A stretch of DNA of 64,000 nucleotides from Acidobacteriota bacterium (GTDB lineage Bacteria > Acidobacteriota > Blastocatellia > Pyrinomonadales > Pyrinomonadaceae), in assembly GCA_023391155.1 (NCBI GenBank), contig JAEWBM010000029.1, positions 16,392 through 80,391 of the forward strand, read 5' to 3'. The translations under genes and the position numbers were made by a program. Positions 35,156-44,496 of this stretch are shown one piece after another (position 1 is the stretch's first letter; each line of letters begins with the position of its first letter). The notes beneath the pieces were generated by a model. It worked only from the letters and a program-made list of their open reading frames with translations, made no database searches and was not told the DNA's origin.

Positions 35156-35371
35156 TTATACTTCCTCGTCAGTTCGTGCGATTATAACTAAGGCACTCAT
35201 TTCGCCGGGCTTTTTAGGCCCCTTTGGCGGCGGATCCTTTGGCCGCGAAGGGTTGATCTTCGGCGGCGGATCTTTCGGCGGCGGCTTTTTCGGGCCCTTT
35301 TGGGCGTACGTGCCGAGCGATAGCCCCAACACGGCTATCGTCGCAAATGCAAAATGTTTCAGGATCTTCAT
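35156..35371 (-). CDS. Small secreted Pro/Lys-rich protein
   Basis: 71 residues from the ATG at 35371 (MKILKHFAFATIAVLGLSLGTYAQ, a clear signal peptide), with a GGAGA-type site upstream. The mature part is repeats of lysine and proline (KGPKKPPPKDPPP) and ends in ALVIIARTDEEV. No family is recognised. The low-complexity basic segment suggests binding to an acidic polymer or the cell surface. It ends next to the bidirectional terminator. Confidence 0.6.
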   Translation of the reverse strand: MKILKHFAFATIAVLGLSLGTYAQKGPKKPPPKDPPPKINPSRPKDPPPKGPKKPGEMSALVIIARTDEEV

Positions 35372-35619
35372 TTCTCTAATATTCTCCTCTTCCATTTCTG
35401 ACGCCCCGGGGAAGAGGGAAAGTCGCGTCATCCGCAATAAGTTTAGGCAACTAGGGTGCCACACATCGTTTATGACGCATAAGCCTATATAATGGTTGGA
35501 AAACTTTATATCATACCCTTAGCTGGCTTTACAAAAATTTACGTTTTAGGTGAAAGTCATACGAAATCGTGAATTTTACGTCATTTCGTGCATAAACTTA
35601 AAGACAGGATCCGATCATT

Positions 35620-36396
35620 ATGACAACATCCGGCACAGGCACTGACACATTCCGGGCGATACTCGTTCTCGCCGCAACCATCGGCACGATCGTTTTCAAC
35701 GCCCTCGCCGCCGCGGGCCGCATTGGCGGCGTCACCCCGGCCGAGATCTCGGCGAAATATCAGACCATGATCACGCCCGCCGGCTACGCATTCTCGATCT
35801 GGTCGCTCATCTACGTCGGCCTCATCGTCTTCAGCATCTATCAACTGCTGCCGGCACAGCTCGAACGCTACCGCAATTTACGTACCCTTTACATAATCAC
35901 GTGTGCGCTCAATTGCGGCTGGATATATTTCTGGCACGGCGACCGCATCGCCATCTGCCTGGCCATCATTGCGGCACTCGCCTTCGTTCTTTTCGCGATA
36001 AACTACCAGCTCCGGCAGACGACCTCGACCGGTGAGTTCTGGCTGGTCAAGGCCCCGTTCAGCGTCTATTTCGGCTGGGTCACCGCCGCCACCCTGGTCA
36101 ATTTCGCCATCATGCTCCAATATTTCGGGGTTGAAATGTCGACAGGTACCGAGACCGCCATGGCCGTCGGCCTGATCATCCTCGCGGCCGGGCTCGGCAT
36201 CGCAATGCGCGTGCTGCTCACAAACCCGCTTTATCCGGTTGCTGTCGCCTGGGCACTTACCGCCATCGCCGTTAAACAAAGCGGCAATACGCCCATAGTT
36301 GTAGCGGCCGCCATTGGGGTTATCGCATGCCTCATCGCCGCTCTCAGCTTCGTGATCAACCTTCCCTCGCGCGGGAGCACCGCCGTCGACGCCTAA
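35620..36396 (+). CDS. TspO/MBR-like multi-spanning membrane protein
   Basis: 258 residues with about seven hydrophobic helices. The segment ITPAGYAFSIWSLIYVGLIVFSIYQ matches the TspO/tryptophan-rich sensory protein pattern (F/I-x-P-x-G-x-A-F-x-x-W-x-x-I-Y), as does FWHGDRI. TspO-like proteins bind porphyrins or related ligands in the membrane. This one is longer than classical five-helix TspO, so the assignment is to the wider superfamily. It is followed after 3 bases by aroDE. Confidence 0.65.
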   Translation: MTTSGTGTDTFRAILVLAATIGTIVFNALAAAGRIGGVTPAEISAKYQTMITPAGYAFSIWSLIYVGLIVFSIYQLLPAQLERYRNLRTLYIITCALNCGWIYFWHGDRIAICLAIIAALAFVLFAINYQLRQTTSTGEFWLVKAPFSVYFGWVTAATLVNFAIMLQYFGVEMSTGTETAMAVGLIILAAGLGIAMRVLLTNPLYPVAVAWALTAIAVKQSGNTPIVVAAAIGVIACLIAALSFVINLPSRGSTAVDA

Positions 36397-36399
36397 GCC

Positions 36400-37926
36400 G
36401 TGAATTCCGGAAAGATCTGCATCTCGCTTGCCGAACCCACCGCCGCGGCGCTCGTCGAAAAACTTGGCCGGGCAAGTGGGCTCGCCGATGTCATCGAGAT
36501 CCGATTCGATCGCTTGGAGCCCGCTGAGATCGGCCGTGTCCTCGAATCACTCGCCGTTCTCGAGAGCCGTCCCGCGCTCCTCGCCACAAACCGTCCCAAA
36601 GACGAACGTTCGAATGCCGCGTTCGAATCCCGGGTCGCCTTTTGGCAACGGGTCCTGGCGACACGCCTGTTCCAATACGTCGACTTCGAAGACGACCTGG
36701 TTTTCGCCCTCACATACAACGACATTTTCGACCCCGAACTGCTCGCCGATGTCACGGTCATCGGTTCGCATCACAATTTTTACGAAACCCCGCCCGACAT
36801 CGGCCCTATTCTCAAACCTTTCGAGGCCGTCGACGATAGCCGCTTTCACTGCGATGCCGTCAAGATCGCCACAACCGCCAATTCTATAACCGACACGGTC
36901 GAACTCTGGTACACCCTTGACTGGGCACGGCATTACGGGCTCCGGGCGATCCCCATCGGCATGGGCGAGCCCGGCAAATGGACCCGCATTCTCGGCCTAG
37001 CACACGGGGCAATGCTTGCGTATGCCTCCCTCGACGACGAAGGAGCCACGGCTCCCGGCCAGATAACGGCACCTGATTTGTTCGAGGTTTACCGTGTCCG
37101 CGACCTCACCCGTGAAACCCGCGTTTACGGCGTCATCGCCGGCGACACCAGCTATTCCCTGTCGCCGTATATTCAGAATGCCGCGATCAGATCAGCCGGC
37201 GTCGATGCAGTTTTTGTGCCGCTCCAAGTCGACGACCTACGCGACTTTCTTCGCCGAATGGTGCTGCCCGATACCCGCGAGATCGAGCTCAACTTTGGCG
37301 GTTTCGCCGTGACCAATCCGCACAAGCGTTCGATCATCGAATATCTCGACGAGACCGACGATGCTGCACGCGCTATAGGGGCGGTAAATACTGTAACGAT
37401 CAACGATTCGAGACTTGTCGCCACCAACACGGACGCCGCCGGTTTCATCGAGCCGCTCGTTGAGATTCTTGGTGATATCCGCGGTTCTGAGGCTGCCGTT
37501 TACGGTGCCGGCGGTGCCGCACGTGCATGCGTTTATGCGTTGCGTTCGGCGGGTGCAGAGGTGCGTGTGCACGCCCGCGATCCTAAAAAAGCCGCGGCAT
37601 TGGCCACCGAGTTCGCCGTCGCGGCGGGCGTCGATATCGGCACGCCCGACATCTTCGTCAACGCGACTCCTGTAGGCACCCGCGGCTATCCGGAAATCTC
37701 GGTCCTTGCCCCCGATACGCTGGCCGGGATCGGCATGGTCTACGACCTGACATATAATCCTAGAGAGACGGTGCTGCTTCGCGAAGCAAAAGCAGCCGGC
37801 TGCAAAACCCTCGACGGCCTCGCGATGCTTGTCGCCCAGGGCGCGAAACAATTCGAATTATGGACCGGCCTGGACGCCGACCGCGATGCCATGGCCGCTG
37901 CGGCACTCGACAAACTTCAACGATGA
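36400..37926 (+). CDS. aroDE: Bifunctional 3-dehydroquinate dehydratase / shikimate dehydrogenase
   Basis: 508 residues with a GTG start 3 bases after the upstream stop. Residues 1-220 are a type I dehydroquinase: Schiff-base Lys155 in DAVKIATTANS and the active-site His in VIGSHHNFYETP. Residues about 240-508 are shikimate dehydrogenase: substrate site GDTSYSLSPYIQNAA, Lys309 in TNPHKRS, Asp345 in TNTDAAGF, and the nucleotide loop VYGAGGAARACVYAL. The fusion carries out steps three and four of the shikimate pathway. The same architecture is known in plants and some bacteria. It overlaps the next gene by 4 bases. Confidence 0.93.
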   Translation: MNSGKICISLAEPTAAALVEKLGRASGLADVIEIRFDRLEPAEIGRVLESLAVLESRPALLATNRPKDERSNAAFESRVAFWQRVLATRLFQYVDFEDDLVFALTYNDIFDPELLADVTVIGSHHNFYETPPDIGPILKPFEAVDDSRFHCDAVKIATTANSITDTVELWYTLDWARHYGLRAIPIGMGEPGKWTRILGLAHGAMLAYASLDDEGATAPGQITAPDLFEVYRVRDLTRETRVYGVIAGDTSYSLSPYIQNAAIRSAGVDAVFVPLQVDDLRDFLRRMVLPDTREIELNFGGFAVTNPHKRSIIEYLDETDDAARAIGAVNTVTINDSRLVATNTDAAGFIEPLVEILGDIRGSEAAVYGAGGAARACVYALRSAGAEVRVHARDPKKAAALATEFAVAAGVDIGTPDIFVNATPVGTRGYPEISVLAPDTLAGIGMVYDLTYNPRETVLLREAKAAGCKTLDGLAMLVAQGAKQFELWTGLDADRDAMAAAALDKLQR

Positions 37927-38657
37927 AATTACCCCTTCAGCCCGAAGCTTTGAACTGCCCAAACTGCGGCGGTGCCGTGATGAGCGACCGTACGCAATGC
38001 GAATTTTGCCGCTCCCGTTTGAAGACCGTCGGCTGCCCTAAATGCCTTGGGCTGATGTTCCTCGGCAGCAAATTCTGTACTCATTGCGGTGCAAGAGCTG
38101 CCGCGGCCGTTGTCATCGACGGCCGTGACGCGGGCGAATGCCCCCGCTGCAAACGCCCTCTCGAGCACCTCGCGATCGACGGTGTCGCCGTCCGCGAATG
38201 CACCGCATGCGGCGGCTTCTGGTCCGATGTCGATACCTTCGAGAGCATCTGTGCCGACCGTGAACAGCAGGAGGCGGTCCTCGGCTTTATCGGTAGCGAC
38301 GCCCATCCGCACGCACATCCCGCCGCCATCGCCTACGTCCCCTGCCCTGATTGCAAACAGTTGATGAACCGAAGCAATTTCGCTCGTTCATCGGGCGTGA
38401 TAATCGACATCTGCAAACAGCACGGCGTCTGGTTTGATGCCGATGAGCTGCCGAAGATCATTGCTTTCATCACGAAGGGCGGGCTTGCCAAACAGCGGGA
38501 AAAGGAAAAAATGTCCATCGAAGACGAGCGCCGTAAGCTTCGTGACGATCAACGCCGCATGGCGATGATCGAACGACGTGCCGGCGTAAGCAAATTTGAC
38601 GATAGCGATAAAAAGTCAGGAGTCGGTCGGGTGATTAGCTTTTTGTTCGACGTTTGA
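37923..38657 (+). CDS. Zinc-ribbon protein with two TFIIB-type zinc-binding modules
   Basis: 244 residues from the ATG overlapping the aroDE stop (ATGA). It contains at least four CXXC pairs: CPNCGG and CEFC, then CPKC and CTHCG, then the first zf-TFIIB module CPRCKRPLEHLAIDGVAVRECTACGGFW, and the second CPDCKQLMNRSNFARSSGVIIDICKQHGVWFD, where the last ligand is Cys-x-x-His. The C-terminal 60 residues are a charged helix (KEKMSIEDERRKLRDDQRRM). The function is unknown. The family is commonly annotated only by its zinc modules. Confidence 0.75.
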   Translation: MKLPLQPEALNCPNCGGAVMSDRTQCEFCRSRLKTVGCPKCLGLMFLGSKFCTHCGARAAAAVVIDGRDAGECPRCKRPLEHLAIDGVAVRECTACGGFWSDVDTFESICADREQQEAVLGFIGSDAHPHAHPAAIAYVPCPDCKQLMNRSNFARSSGVIIDICKQHGVWFDADELPKIIAFITKGGLAKQREKEKMSIEDERRKLRDDQRRMAMIERRAGVSKFDDSDKKSGVGRVISFLFDV

Positions 38658-38672
38658 TCAAGTGCTGCCTAG

Positions 38673-39413
38673 CTAGAGCACGACATCTTCCTCAATTTCC
38701 CAAGTAAACATCGGCTTTACGTTTCGGAGGGTTGGCAGCGGTCGGATGCGAATGGGCTTTCGGGTGATCTCCCCTTTCCCATCGTCATCTATATGTCCGA
38801 GTTCGATCGTCATTTGCCCGGTCGACAGATTGTAACTCCGCATCTCGATGTCGCCGGTGTTTCGTATTGTCGTAGTCTTATCAACCCCGATCAGCGTCAT
38901 CTCGCCATTCTGATAGCGAAATTTGTATGTCTGATTGCTCATCGACCAAGAGCCTGCGCTGTAGAACTCTTCAAAGAGGAATGTCAGAACGCCTCCCTTT
39001 ATCGTCATGTCTTGAAAGGGTTCGATCATTGTTGGGGAAGCGGCCGAAATCGCAAAAGAATTGTTTTGGACATGAAGCCGAAACCCTCTATCACCGTCGG
39101 CGAAAGCCACCGCGAGAATTCGGGGATTGGTGTCAAATTCAGATGTCCCAAAGCCATCATTCTTAAAAATGAATCGGCTTTCCGTTGCGTTGAATATTGC
39201 CGCGCAATCTGCCTTTCCATCACCATTGAGGTCACCCTCGGCCTTTGCCAGCACGGCCCAACCCTTCGGTGCAAAACCCTCGCATTTTGAAGCGGTCTGG
39301 GCAAGTGTAGGAAAGTCCGACTCCGTCGGCATATTCCAAGGTACTCCGTCGTCCTGCGCGATCACGCCGGAGACGAAGATGAGTATGATCAGCGACCGTA
39401 AAGTTTTCATCAT
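38673..39413 (-). CDS. Secreted protein with one FG-GAP/EF-hand-like segment, unknown function
   Basis: 246 residues from the ATG pair at 39413/39410, giving a signal peptide (MKTLRSLIILIFVSGVIAQ). The segment AEGDLNGDGKADCAAIFN is a calcium-binding or VCBS/FG-GAP-like motif, and HIDDDGKGEITRKP near the C-terminus resembles it. The rest is predicted beta-rich. No family name can be given with confidence. It is divergent from the ThiF/MoeB gene and convergent with the zinc-ribbon gene. Confidence 0.6.
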   Translation of the reverse strand: MMKTLRSLIILIFVSGVIAQDDGVPWNMPTESDFPTLAQTASKCEGFAPKGWAVLAKAEGDLNGDGKADCAAIFNATESRFIFKNDGFGTSEFDTNPRILAVAFADGDRGFRLHVQNNSFAISAASPTMIEPFQDMTIKGGVLTFLFEEFYSAGSWSMSNQTYKFRYQNGEMTLIGVDKTTTIRNTGDIEMRSYNLSTGQMTIELGHIDDDGKGEITRKPIRIRPLPTLRNVKPMFTWEIEEDVVL

Positions 39414-39473
39414 CGATTTGTTAATATTCAACTTAACCTCAATTATGGGACGTTTGTCCGTCCGGACCTTTGC

Positions 39474-40493
39474 ATGAACGAACGCTACAGCAGGCAAATT
39501 CTTTTTGACAAGATCGGTCGTGAGGGCCAGCAGCGGCTGTTGGACGCTCGCGTCTTCATCATGGGTTGCGGGGCGCTCGGTGCGTCACATGCCGAAATGC
39601 TCGCTCGCGCCGGCGTCGGCCGCCTGCGGATCGTCGACCGTGATTTTGTCGAGTACACAAACCTCCAACGTCAAACGCTTTACAGCGAACAGGACGCCGC
39701 CGACCGCCTGCCAAAGGCCATCGCCGCCAAGAACCGTCTTGCCGCCGTCAACTCCGAGGTCGAGGTCGAGGCGATCGTCGCCGATGTCAACAATTCAAAT
39801 GTCGAATCGCTGATAGCCGAATGCGACCTCGTCATCGACGGGACTGACAATTTCCAGATACGCTATCTTATCAATGACGCCTGCGTAAAGCGCGATGTTC
39901 GGTGGATCTACGGCGCCGCCGTGTCCGGTTACGGTGCTTCGATGACCGTCATCCCGCAAGAAACGCCCTGCCTCCGCTGCATCTTCGAGGAAATGCCCGA
40001 TACCGGCAGCTCACCCACATGCGATACCGCCGGCGTGATAATGCCTATAATCTCGAGCATTTCGGCGATCCAGGTTGCCGAGGCCCTCAAGCTCCTCGTC
40101 GGCGATACCGGTTCGCTCCATCGTTCGCTGATACAGGTCGATATCTGGGAAAACGATTGGCGAAAGATCAAACTTTCCGGGCCCGCGCCCGAGTGCCCCT
40201 GCTGCGGACTTGGTAACTACGAATTCCTTGAGGCCGAGGCAGGCGAGTTCTCCGCGGTGCTTTGCGGCCGCGACGCCGTTCAGGTCGCCCCGCCGCACCC
40301 GACAACGCTCGATCTTCCCGCGTTGGCTGAAAAGCTGCGGCCGCACGGCGACGTAAAACAAAACGAATATCTCGTCCGGTTCAATACCAACGGCCGCGAG
40401 GTGACGGTCTTTCGCGACGCACGTGCAATAATTAAGGGTACTAGCGAGGTCGCTGAGGCCCGGTCGATCTATTCCCGGTTCATCGGCTCCTGA
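39474..40493 (+). CDS. ThiF/MoeB-family adenylyltransferase (E1-like)
   Basis: 339 residues. The ATP loop FIMGCGALGASHAEMLARAGVG is followed by the Arg/Asp pair in IVDRDFVEYTNLQRQ, the Zn ligands in PCLRCIF and CPCCG, and the catalytic Cys in TCDTAGVIMP. The C-terminal 80 residues (LCGRDAVQV...ARAIIKGTSEVAEARSIYSRFIG) match the tail found on ThiF-type enzymes. These adenylate the C-terminal Gly of ThiS or MoaD for sulfur transfer to thiamin or molybdopterin. Which carrier is used cannot be told from this window. Confidence 0.85.
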   Translation: MNERYSRQILFDKIGREGQQRLLDARVFIMGCGALGASHAEMLARAGVGRLRIVDRDFVEYTNLQRQTLYSEQDAADRLPKAIAAKNRLAAVNSEVEVEAIVADVNNSNVESLIAECDLVIDGTDNFQIRYLINDACVKRDVRWIYGAAVSGYGASMTVIPQETPCLRCIFEEMPDTGSSPTCDTAGVIMPIISSISAIQVAEALKLLVGDTGSLHRSLIQVDIWENDWRKIKLSGPAPECPCCGLGNYEFLEAEAGEFSAVLCGRDAVQVAPPHPTTLDLPALAEKLRPHGDVKQNEYLVRFNTNGREVTVFRDARAIIKGTSEVAEARSIYSRFIGS

Positions 40494-40631
40494 CGGAACG
40501 GTCGAAGCTGTGGTTGATAGGCGAAGACCCCCGCGATCCACTCCCCATCGACTGAACTCGACTCCTGTCCCTATATGAAATTTCAGGAGTTAGGCCTGAG
40601 TTTCATAGATCAGGCTCGTGGGATGACCATA

Positions 40632-40666
40632 ATTTGGGATTCCCTTCTAAGCACAAAGTCCCAAAT
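40632..40666 (+). repeat. 8-bp inverted repeat just upstream of NDH-2
   Basis: ATTTGGGA (40632-40639) and TCCCAAAT (40659-40666) are perfect inverse copies 19 bases apart, ending 20 bases before the start codon. Possible operator or leader hairpin; no known regulator consensus is recognised. The rest of the 40494-40686 gap shows nothing else clear. Confidence 0.4.
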
Positions 40667-40686
40667 ATGCGATAGACTGAAAGGCA

Positions 40687-42042
40687 GTGGTGAAAAACCC
40701 AAAAGTTGTAATAGTCGGCGGAGGCTTTGGCGGCCTGTGGGCGGCAAAGGCGCTCGCGGGCAAACCCGTGGACGTAACCCTCATCGACCGCAAGAACCAC
40801 CATGTTTTCCAGCCCCTGTTATATCAGGTCGCGACGGCAGTGCTCTCTCCCGGCGAGGTGGCGTCGCCCATTCGCCGCATACTCCATAGTGCCCCGAACA
40901 TTGAGGTGATTCTCGGCGAAGCCGCCGATTTCGATATCGCAGAAAACCGCCTGATACTTGAGGACGGCACGCGGGTTCACTTCGACTATCTCATTCTGGC
41001 TGCCGGTGCACGTCATTCATATTTCGGCAAAGACGACTGGGAGACGTGGGCACCGGGGCTCAAGACGCTTGAGGACGCCGTTGAGATCCGCCGCCGGATC
41101 TTTCTCGCCTTTGAACTCGCCGAGCGAAAGGCGGCCCTTACCGGCACCCATGACCCGCTAAACTTTGTCGTGGTCGGCGGCGGCCCGACCGGCGTCGAAC
41201 TCGCCGGCGCTATTGCCGATATCGCGCGTCAGGCACTCAAAAGCGATTTCAAGGTCATTGATACGACGAAAGCCCGGGTGATGCTGTTCGAAGGGTCCGA
41301 TCGTGTTCTCGGCACCTTTGCCGGCGACCTTTCGGATAGCGCAAAGCGGCAGCTCGAGGAACTCGGTGTCGAGGTTCAGCTCAACAGCTTTGTTACCGAG
41401 ATAGAACCCGGCCGGATAAAGGCGGGCGACGAGTGGATAGAGTGCGAGGTCGTCCTATGGGCCACCGGCGTTGCCGCTTCGCCGCTGGGCGCTAAGCTCG
41501 GCGTCGAGACCGACCGCGCCGGCCGCGTAAAGGTCGAACCCGATCTTTCGACCCCCGGCCACCCGAACGTCTTCGTCGTCGGTGACATGGCACATCTGCT
41601 CCTGGAAAACGGTCTGCCCGTTCCCGGCGTCAGCCCCGCCGCAATGCAAATGGGCACGTTCGCGGCGACAGCCGTCATCCGCGACCTGAAAGGCAAAACC
41701 CGCGGCAGCTTCGAGTACGTCGATAAAGGGTCGATGGCCACCATCGGCCGGAGCCGTGCCATCGCTCACGTATTCGGTATGAAATTTCGCGGCGTCATCG
41801 CCTGGCTGCTCTGGCTGTTTCTTCATGTATTTTTCCTCATCGGTTTCCGAAACCGCCTGTTCGTTCTGATGGGTTGGTTCTGGGCCTACCTCACCCGCGA
41901 ACGCAGTGCCCGCCTGATCACCGGCGACGCGGACGAACTCCGCAACGCACTGATCTTTATGGAGGGCGAGTCCGCCGCCCGCTTGCTCGACAAATTTTCC
42001 CGCCCGACCCGGCCGCCCGTACAACGATCGCCCAGGCCCTAA
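40687..42042 (+). CDS. ndh: Type II NADH dehydrogenase-like FAD oxidoreductase (NDH-2)
   Basis: 451 residues with a GTG start (a second GTG is adjacent at 40690). The FAD-binding VVIVGGGFGGLWAAKAL is at the N-terminus, the NAD-binding FVVVGGGPTGVELAGAIAD near residue 165, and the quinone-side motif NVFVVGDMAHLL with PAAMQMGTFAA near 295-325. The C-terminus contains a hydrophobic region (GVIAWLLWLFLHVFFLIGF), as in membrane-associated NDH-2. It passes electrons from NADH to quinone without pumping protons. Confidence 0.9.
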   Translation: MVKNPKVVIVGGGFGGLWAAKALAGKPVDVTLIDRKNHHVFQPLLYQVATAVLSPGEVASPIRRILHSAPNIEVILGEAADFDIAENRLILEDGTRVHFDYLILAAGARHSYFGKDDWETWAPGLKTLEDAVEIRRRIFLAFELAERKAALTGTHDPLNFVVVGGGPTGVELAGAIADIARQALKSDFKVIDTTKARVMLFEGSDRVLGTFAGDLSDSAKRQLEELGVEVQLNSFVTEIEPGRIKAGDEWIECEVVLWATGVAASPLGAKLGVETDRAGRVKVEPDLSTPGHPNVFVVGDMAHLLLENGLPVPGVSPAAMQMGTFAATAVIRDLKGKTRGSFEYVDKGSMATIGRSRAIAHVFGMKFRGVIAWLLWLFLHVFFLIGFRNRLFVLMGWFWAYLTRERSARLITGDADELRNALIFMEGESAARLLDKFSRPTRPPVQRSPRP

Positions 42043-42106
42043 GCGTGTCATTTCCCGGCGATTGCCTTATACTTTTCACTCGATACCGTTTCCTTCATCC
42101 GTAATA

Positions 42107-44245
42107 ATGAAAAAAGTCTCATTTGCAGCAATCATCGCCGCCCTATTTTTATCAGCGTCGGCGGTCGCCCAAAATGTTTGGACCGTCAGCACGCGTGACG
42201 ACATTCTCAAGGGAGATGCCCGCGGCGTCAGCATCGGCGAGAACGGGGCCGTTTCGCTCTCGCCGCGCCTGACCGAGGTTTACGCGACCGGCCAGCCGTT
42301 CATCTGGTCAAGCGTTGTCGACAGTGCCGGCAATGTTTATCTCGGTACCGGCGGAGAGGGCCGCATCTTTCGCGTAACGCCCGGCGGCCAGGGCTCGCTT
42401 TTTACCGACCTCGAGGGGCTGAATGTTTCGGCTCTCGCCATCGGCCCGGGCGGCGAACTTTTTGCGGCCACATCTCCCGACGGCGCCGTCTATCGCATTA
42501 GTTCGACCGGCAAGCCCGAACGATATTTTGACCCGCAGGAGAAATACATTTGGTCGCTGGCTATTATGAGCGACGGCAGCCTCGCCGTGGGCACCGGCGA
42601 AGCGGGAAAGATCTTTCGCGTGCGTGCGGCTAATGCCTCCCCCGCCGATGCACTGATCTTCGACAGCAGCGACACGCACATTATGTCGCTTGCCATGGAC
42701 CGCAGCGGCAACCTCTTCGCCGGCACAGATCCTGGCGGCATCGTGCTTCGCATCGGTGCCGACGGCCGGGCATTCGCCGTTCTCGATTCCCCGCTCCGCG
42801 AGATGCATGAACTTGCCGTCGGGCCCGACGGTTCGGTCTATGCACTCGCCCTCGGCGAATCCGTCGGTGCGGCAACGCCAGCCGCCACGCCGTCGCCGAC
42901 CCCGCGGCCCGCTGCCGCCGCCCGCCCAACGCCGAATGCACAACCAACGCCTACAAAAACCAGATATGATCTGACCGGTGCCAAGTCGGCCGTGTACCGA
43001 ATTCTTCCCGCCGGCGAAAGCGATCTGCTGTGGTCCTCGGCCGCGGTATCGGCGTTCTCGATCTATGCCCATCAGACCGGCAGCGGCGTAATGGTCGGCA
43101 CCTCCGACAAAGGCCGCATCTACAATATTTCTAACGAGGCACGCGAATCTCTCGCGCTTCAAACGGACGCCGCACAGATCTCTACGATCTTCGGCCGGGG
43201 CGACCGCCTTTACGCCGCATCGAGCAATCAGGGTACGCTCTACCGCGTCGGCCCCGGCTCCGCCGCTGAGGGAAGCTATGCATCAGAAGTTCTCGACGCC
43301 TCGACCACCGGCACATGGGGCCGCCTCTGGTGGGGCGGGAGCGGCAATATCCGCCTCGAGACACGCAGCGGCAACACCGAAGACCCCGGCGACACATGGA
43401 GCCCGTGGCAGCCCGCCACCGTCACCGGCCGCAGCGGCCAGGTCGCCAGCCCGCGTGCCCGGTTTCTGCAATGGCGGGCGGTTATCGCCGATCCGGCAGC
43501 CGTTCTCCGCGATGTGAATGTCGCCTTCCGCAGCCGCAACGTCGCACCCGAGGTTCTCTCGATCACGGCCCTGTCGCCGAATGTCGGCCTGCTGCCTAAT
43601 CCGGCTCCGCAGATCGACCCAAACATCGAGATCGCCGGCCTTAACCCCTCGGATTTCGGGCTCCAGGTACAGGCGCCCGCACCCCGCCGTGTCTTCCTTC
43701 GCGGGGCCGTCTCGTTCCAATGGGCCGCCGAGGACCGCAACGGCGACCGGCTGCTCTACGACGTATATTTCAAGGCCGAGAACGAAACTGCCTATAAATT
43801 GCTCAAGAGCGATATCTCGGAAAACTTCATCGCGGTCGACGGCCTGACGCTTGCCGCCGGCCGTTATACGCTCAAGGTCGTTGCAAAGGATTCTCTCTCA
43901 AATCCACCCGCCGAGGCCCTCACAGGCGAACGCGTCAGCGAGCTTTTTGTCGTTGATAATACCCAGCCCGAGGTCGCCGCAGCAGGCACCCCGCAGGTCA
44001 CCGGCGAAACCGCTCGCGTCGCATTTCGCGCTACCGAGGCGTCGAGCTATCTCGACCGTGCCGAATTCAGCATCAACGGCGGCCCCTGGCAGGCAGTGTT
44101 TCCCGACGACGGCGTTTCCGACAGCGGCAGCGAGGCTTACACCGTCAACGCCCGTCTGCCAAGGGCCGGCGACTACACGATCACGCTGCGGGCGTTCGAC
44201 GTCAACGGAAACACCGGAAATGCGAGCGTTGTTGTAAGACGATAA
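42107..44245 (+). CDS. Large secreted beta-propeller protein with C-terminal Ig-like region
   Basis: 712 residues from the ATG at 42107 (MKKVSFAAIIAALFLSASAVAQ signal peptide); an in-frame start at 42062 is less likely. Residues about 60-270 and 310-400 have six or more propeller-like repeats (NVYLGTGGEGRIFRVTPGG, ELFAATSPDGAVYRISSTG, NLFAGTDPGGIVLRIGADG). They are split by a Pro/Thr/Ala linker (TPAATPSPTPRPAAAARPTP). The C-terminal third looks like fibronectin- or Ig-type domains (VSFQWAAEDRNGDRLLYDVY, YTITLRAFDVNGNTGNASV). Probably extracytoplasmic; function unknown. Confidence 0.7.
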   Translation: MKKVSFAAIIAALFLSASAVAQNVWTVSTRDDILKGDARGVSIGENGAVSLSPRLTEVYATGQPFIWSSVVDSAGNVYLGTGGEGRIFRVTPGGQGSLFTDLEGLNVSALAIGPGGELFAATSPDGAVYRISSTGKPERYFDPQEKYIWSLAIMSDGSLAVGTGEAGKIFRVRAANASPADALIFDSSDTHIMSLAMDRSGNLFAGTDPGGIVLRIGADGRAFAVLDSPLREMHELAVGPDGSVYALALGESVGAATPAATPSPTPRPAAAARPTPNAQPTPTKTRYDLTGAKSAVYRILPAGESDLLWSSAAVSAFSIYAHQTGSGVMVGTSDKGRIYNISNEARESLALQTDAAQISTIFGRGDRLYAASSNQGTLYRVGPGSAAEGSYASEVLDASTTGTWGRLWWGGSGNIRLETRSGNTEDPGDTWSPWQPATVTGRSGQVASPRARFLQWRAVIADPAAVLRDVNVAFRSRNVAPEVLSITALSPNVGLLPNPAPQIDPNIEIAGLNPSDFGLQVQAPAPRRVFLRGAVSFQWAAEDRNGDRLLYDVYFKAENETAYKLLKSDISENFIAVDGLTLAAGRYTLKVVAKDSLSNPPAEALTGERVSELFVVDNTQPEVAAAGTPQVTGETARVAFRATEASSYLDRAEFSINGGPWQAVFPDDGVSDSGSEAYTVNARLPRAGDYTITLRAFDVNGNTGNASVVVRR

Positions 44246-44259
44246 CTGGAGGAAAGATT

Positions 44260-44496
44260 ATGGAAGCGATCGCCGAAGGCAGCAAGGTCACTTGCGGCAT
44301 CTGTGGAAAAGAGACCGAGGTCACGATCGTCACCGAGCGTGAAGGCGGCAAGGCCTACGACCTCAAATGTTGGCACCGCAACGCGGAGTGTCCCAAGTGC
44401 GGCGCCCTGGTGCGTGATGCCAGCGACGTTGTTCAGCAGGTAAAGCCCCATTGCGAAAAATGCGACGGGCCTTATTACGACGACGAAGACGAATAA
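44260..44496 (+). CDS. Small zinc-ribbon protein
   Basis: 78 residues with a strong GGAGGAAA binding site and three cysteine pairs: CGIC (about 12-15), CPKC (about 44-47) and CEKC (about 66-69), the middle one preceded by CWHRNAE. The C-terminus is acidic (YYDDEDE). It lies 14 bases after the large secreted protein and meets the convergent zinc-ribbon membrane gene with no gap. Probably a small zinc-binding accessory factor; role unknown. Confidence 0.7.
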   Translation: MEAIAEGSKVTCGICGKETEVTIVTEREGGKAYDLKCWHRNAECPKCGALVRDASDVVQQVKPHCEKCDGPYYDDEDE

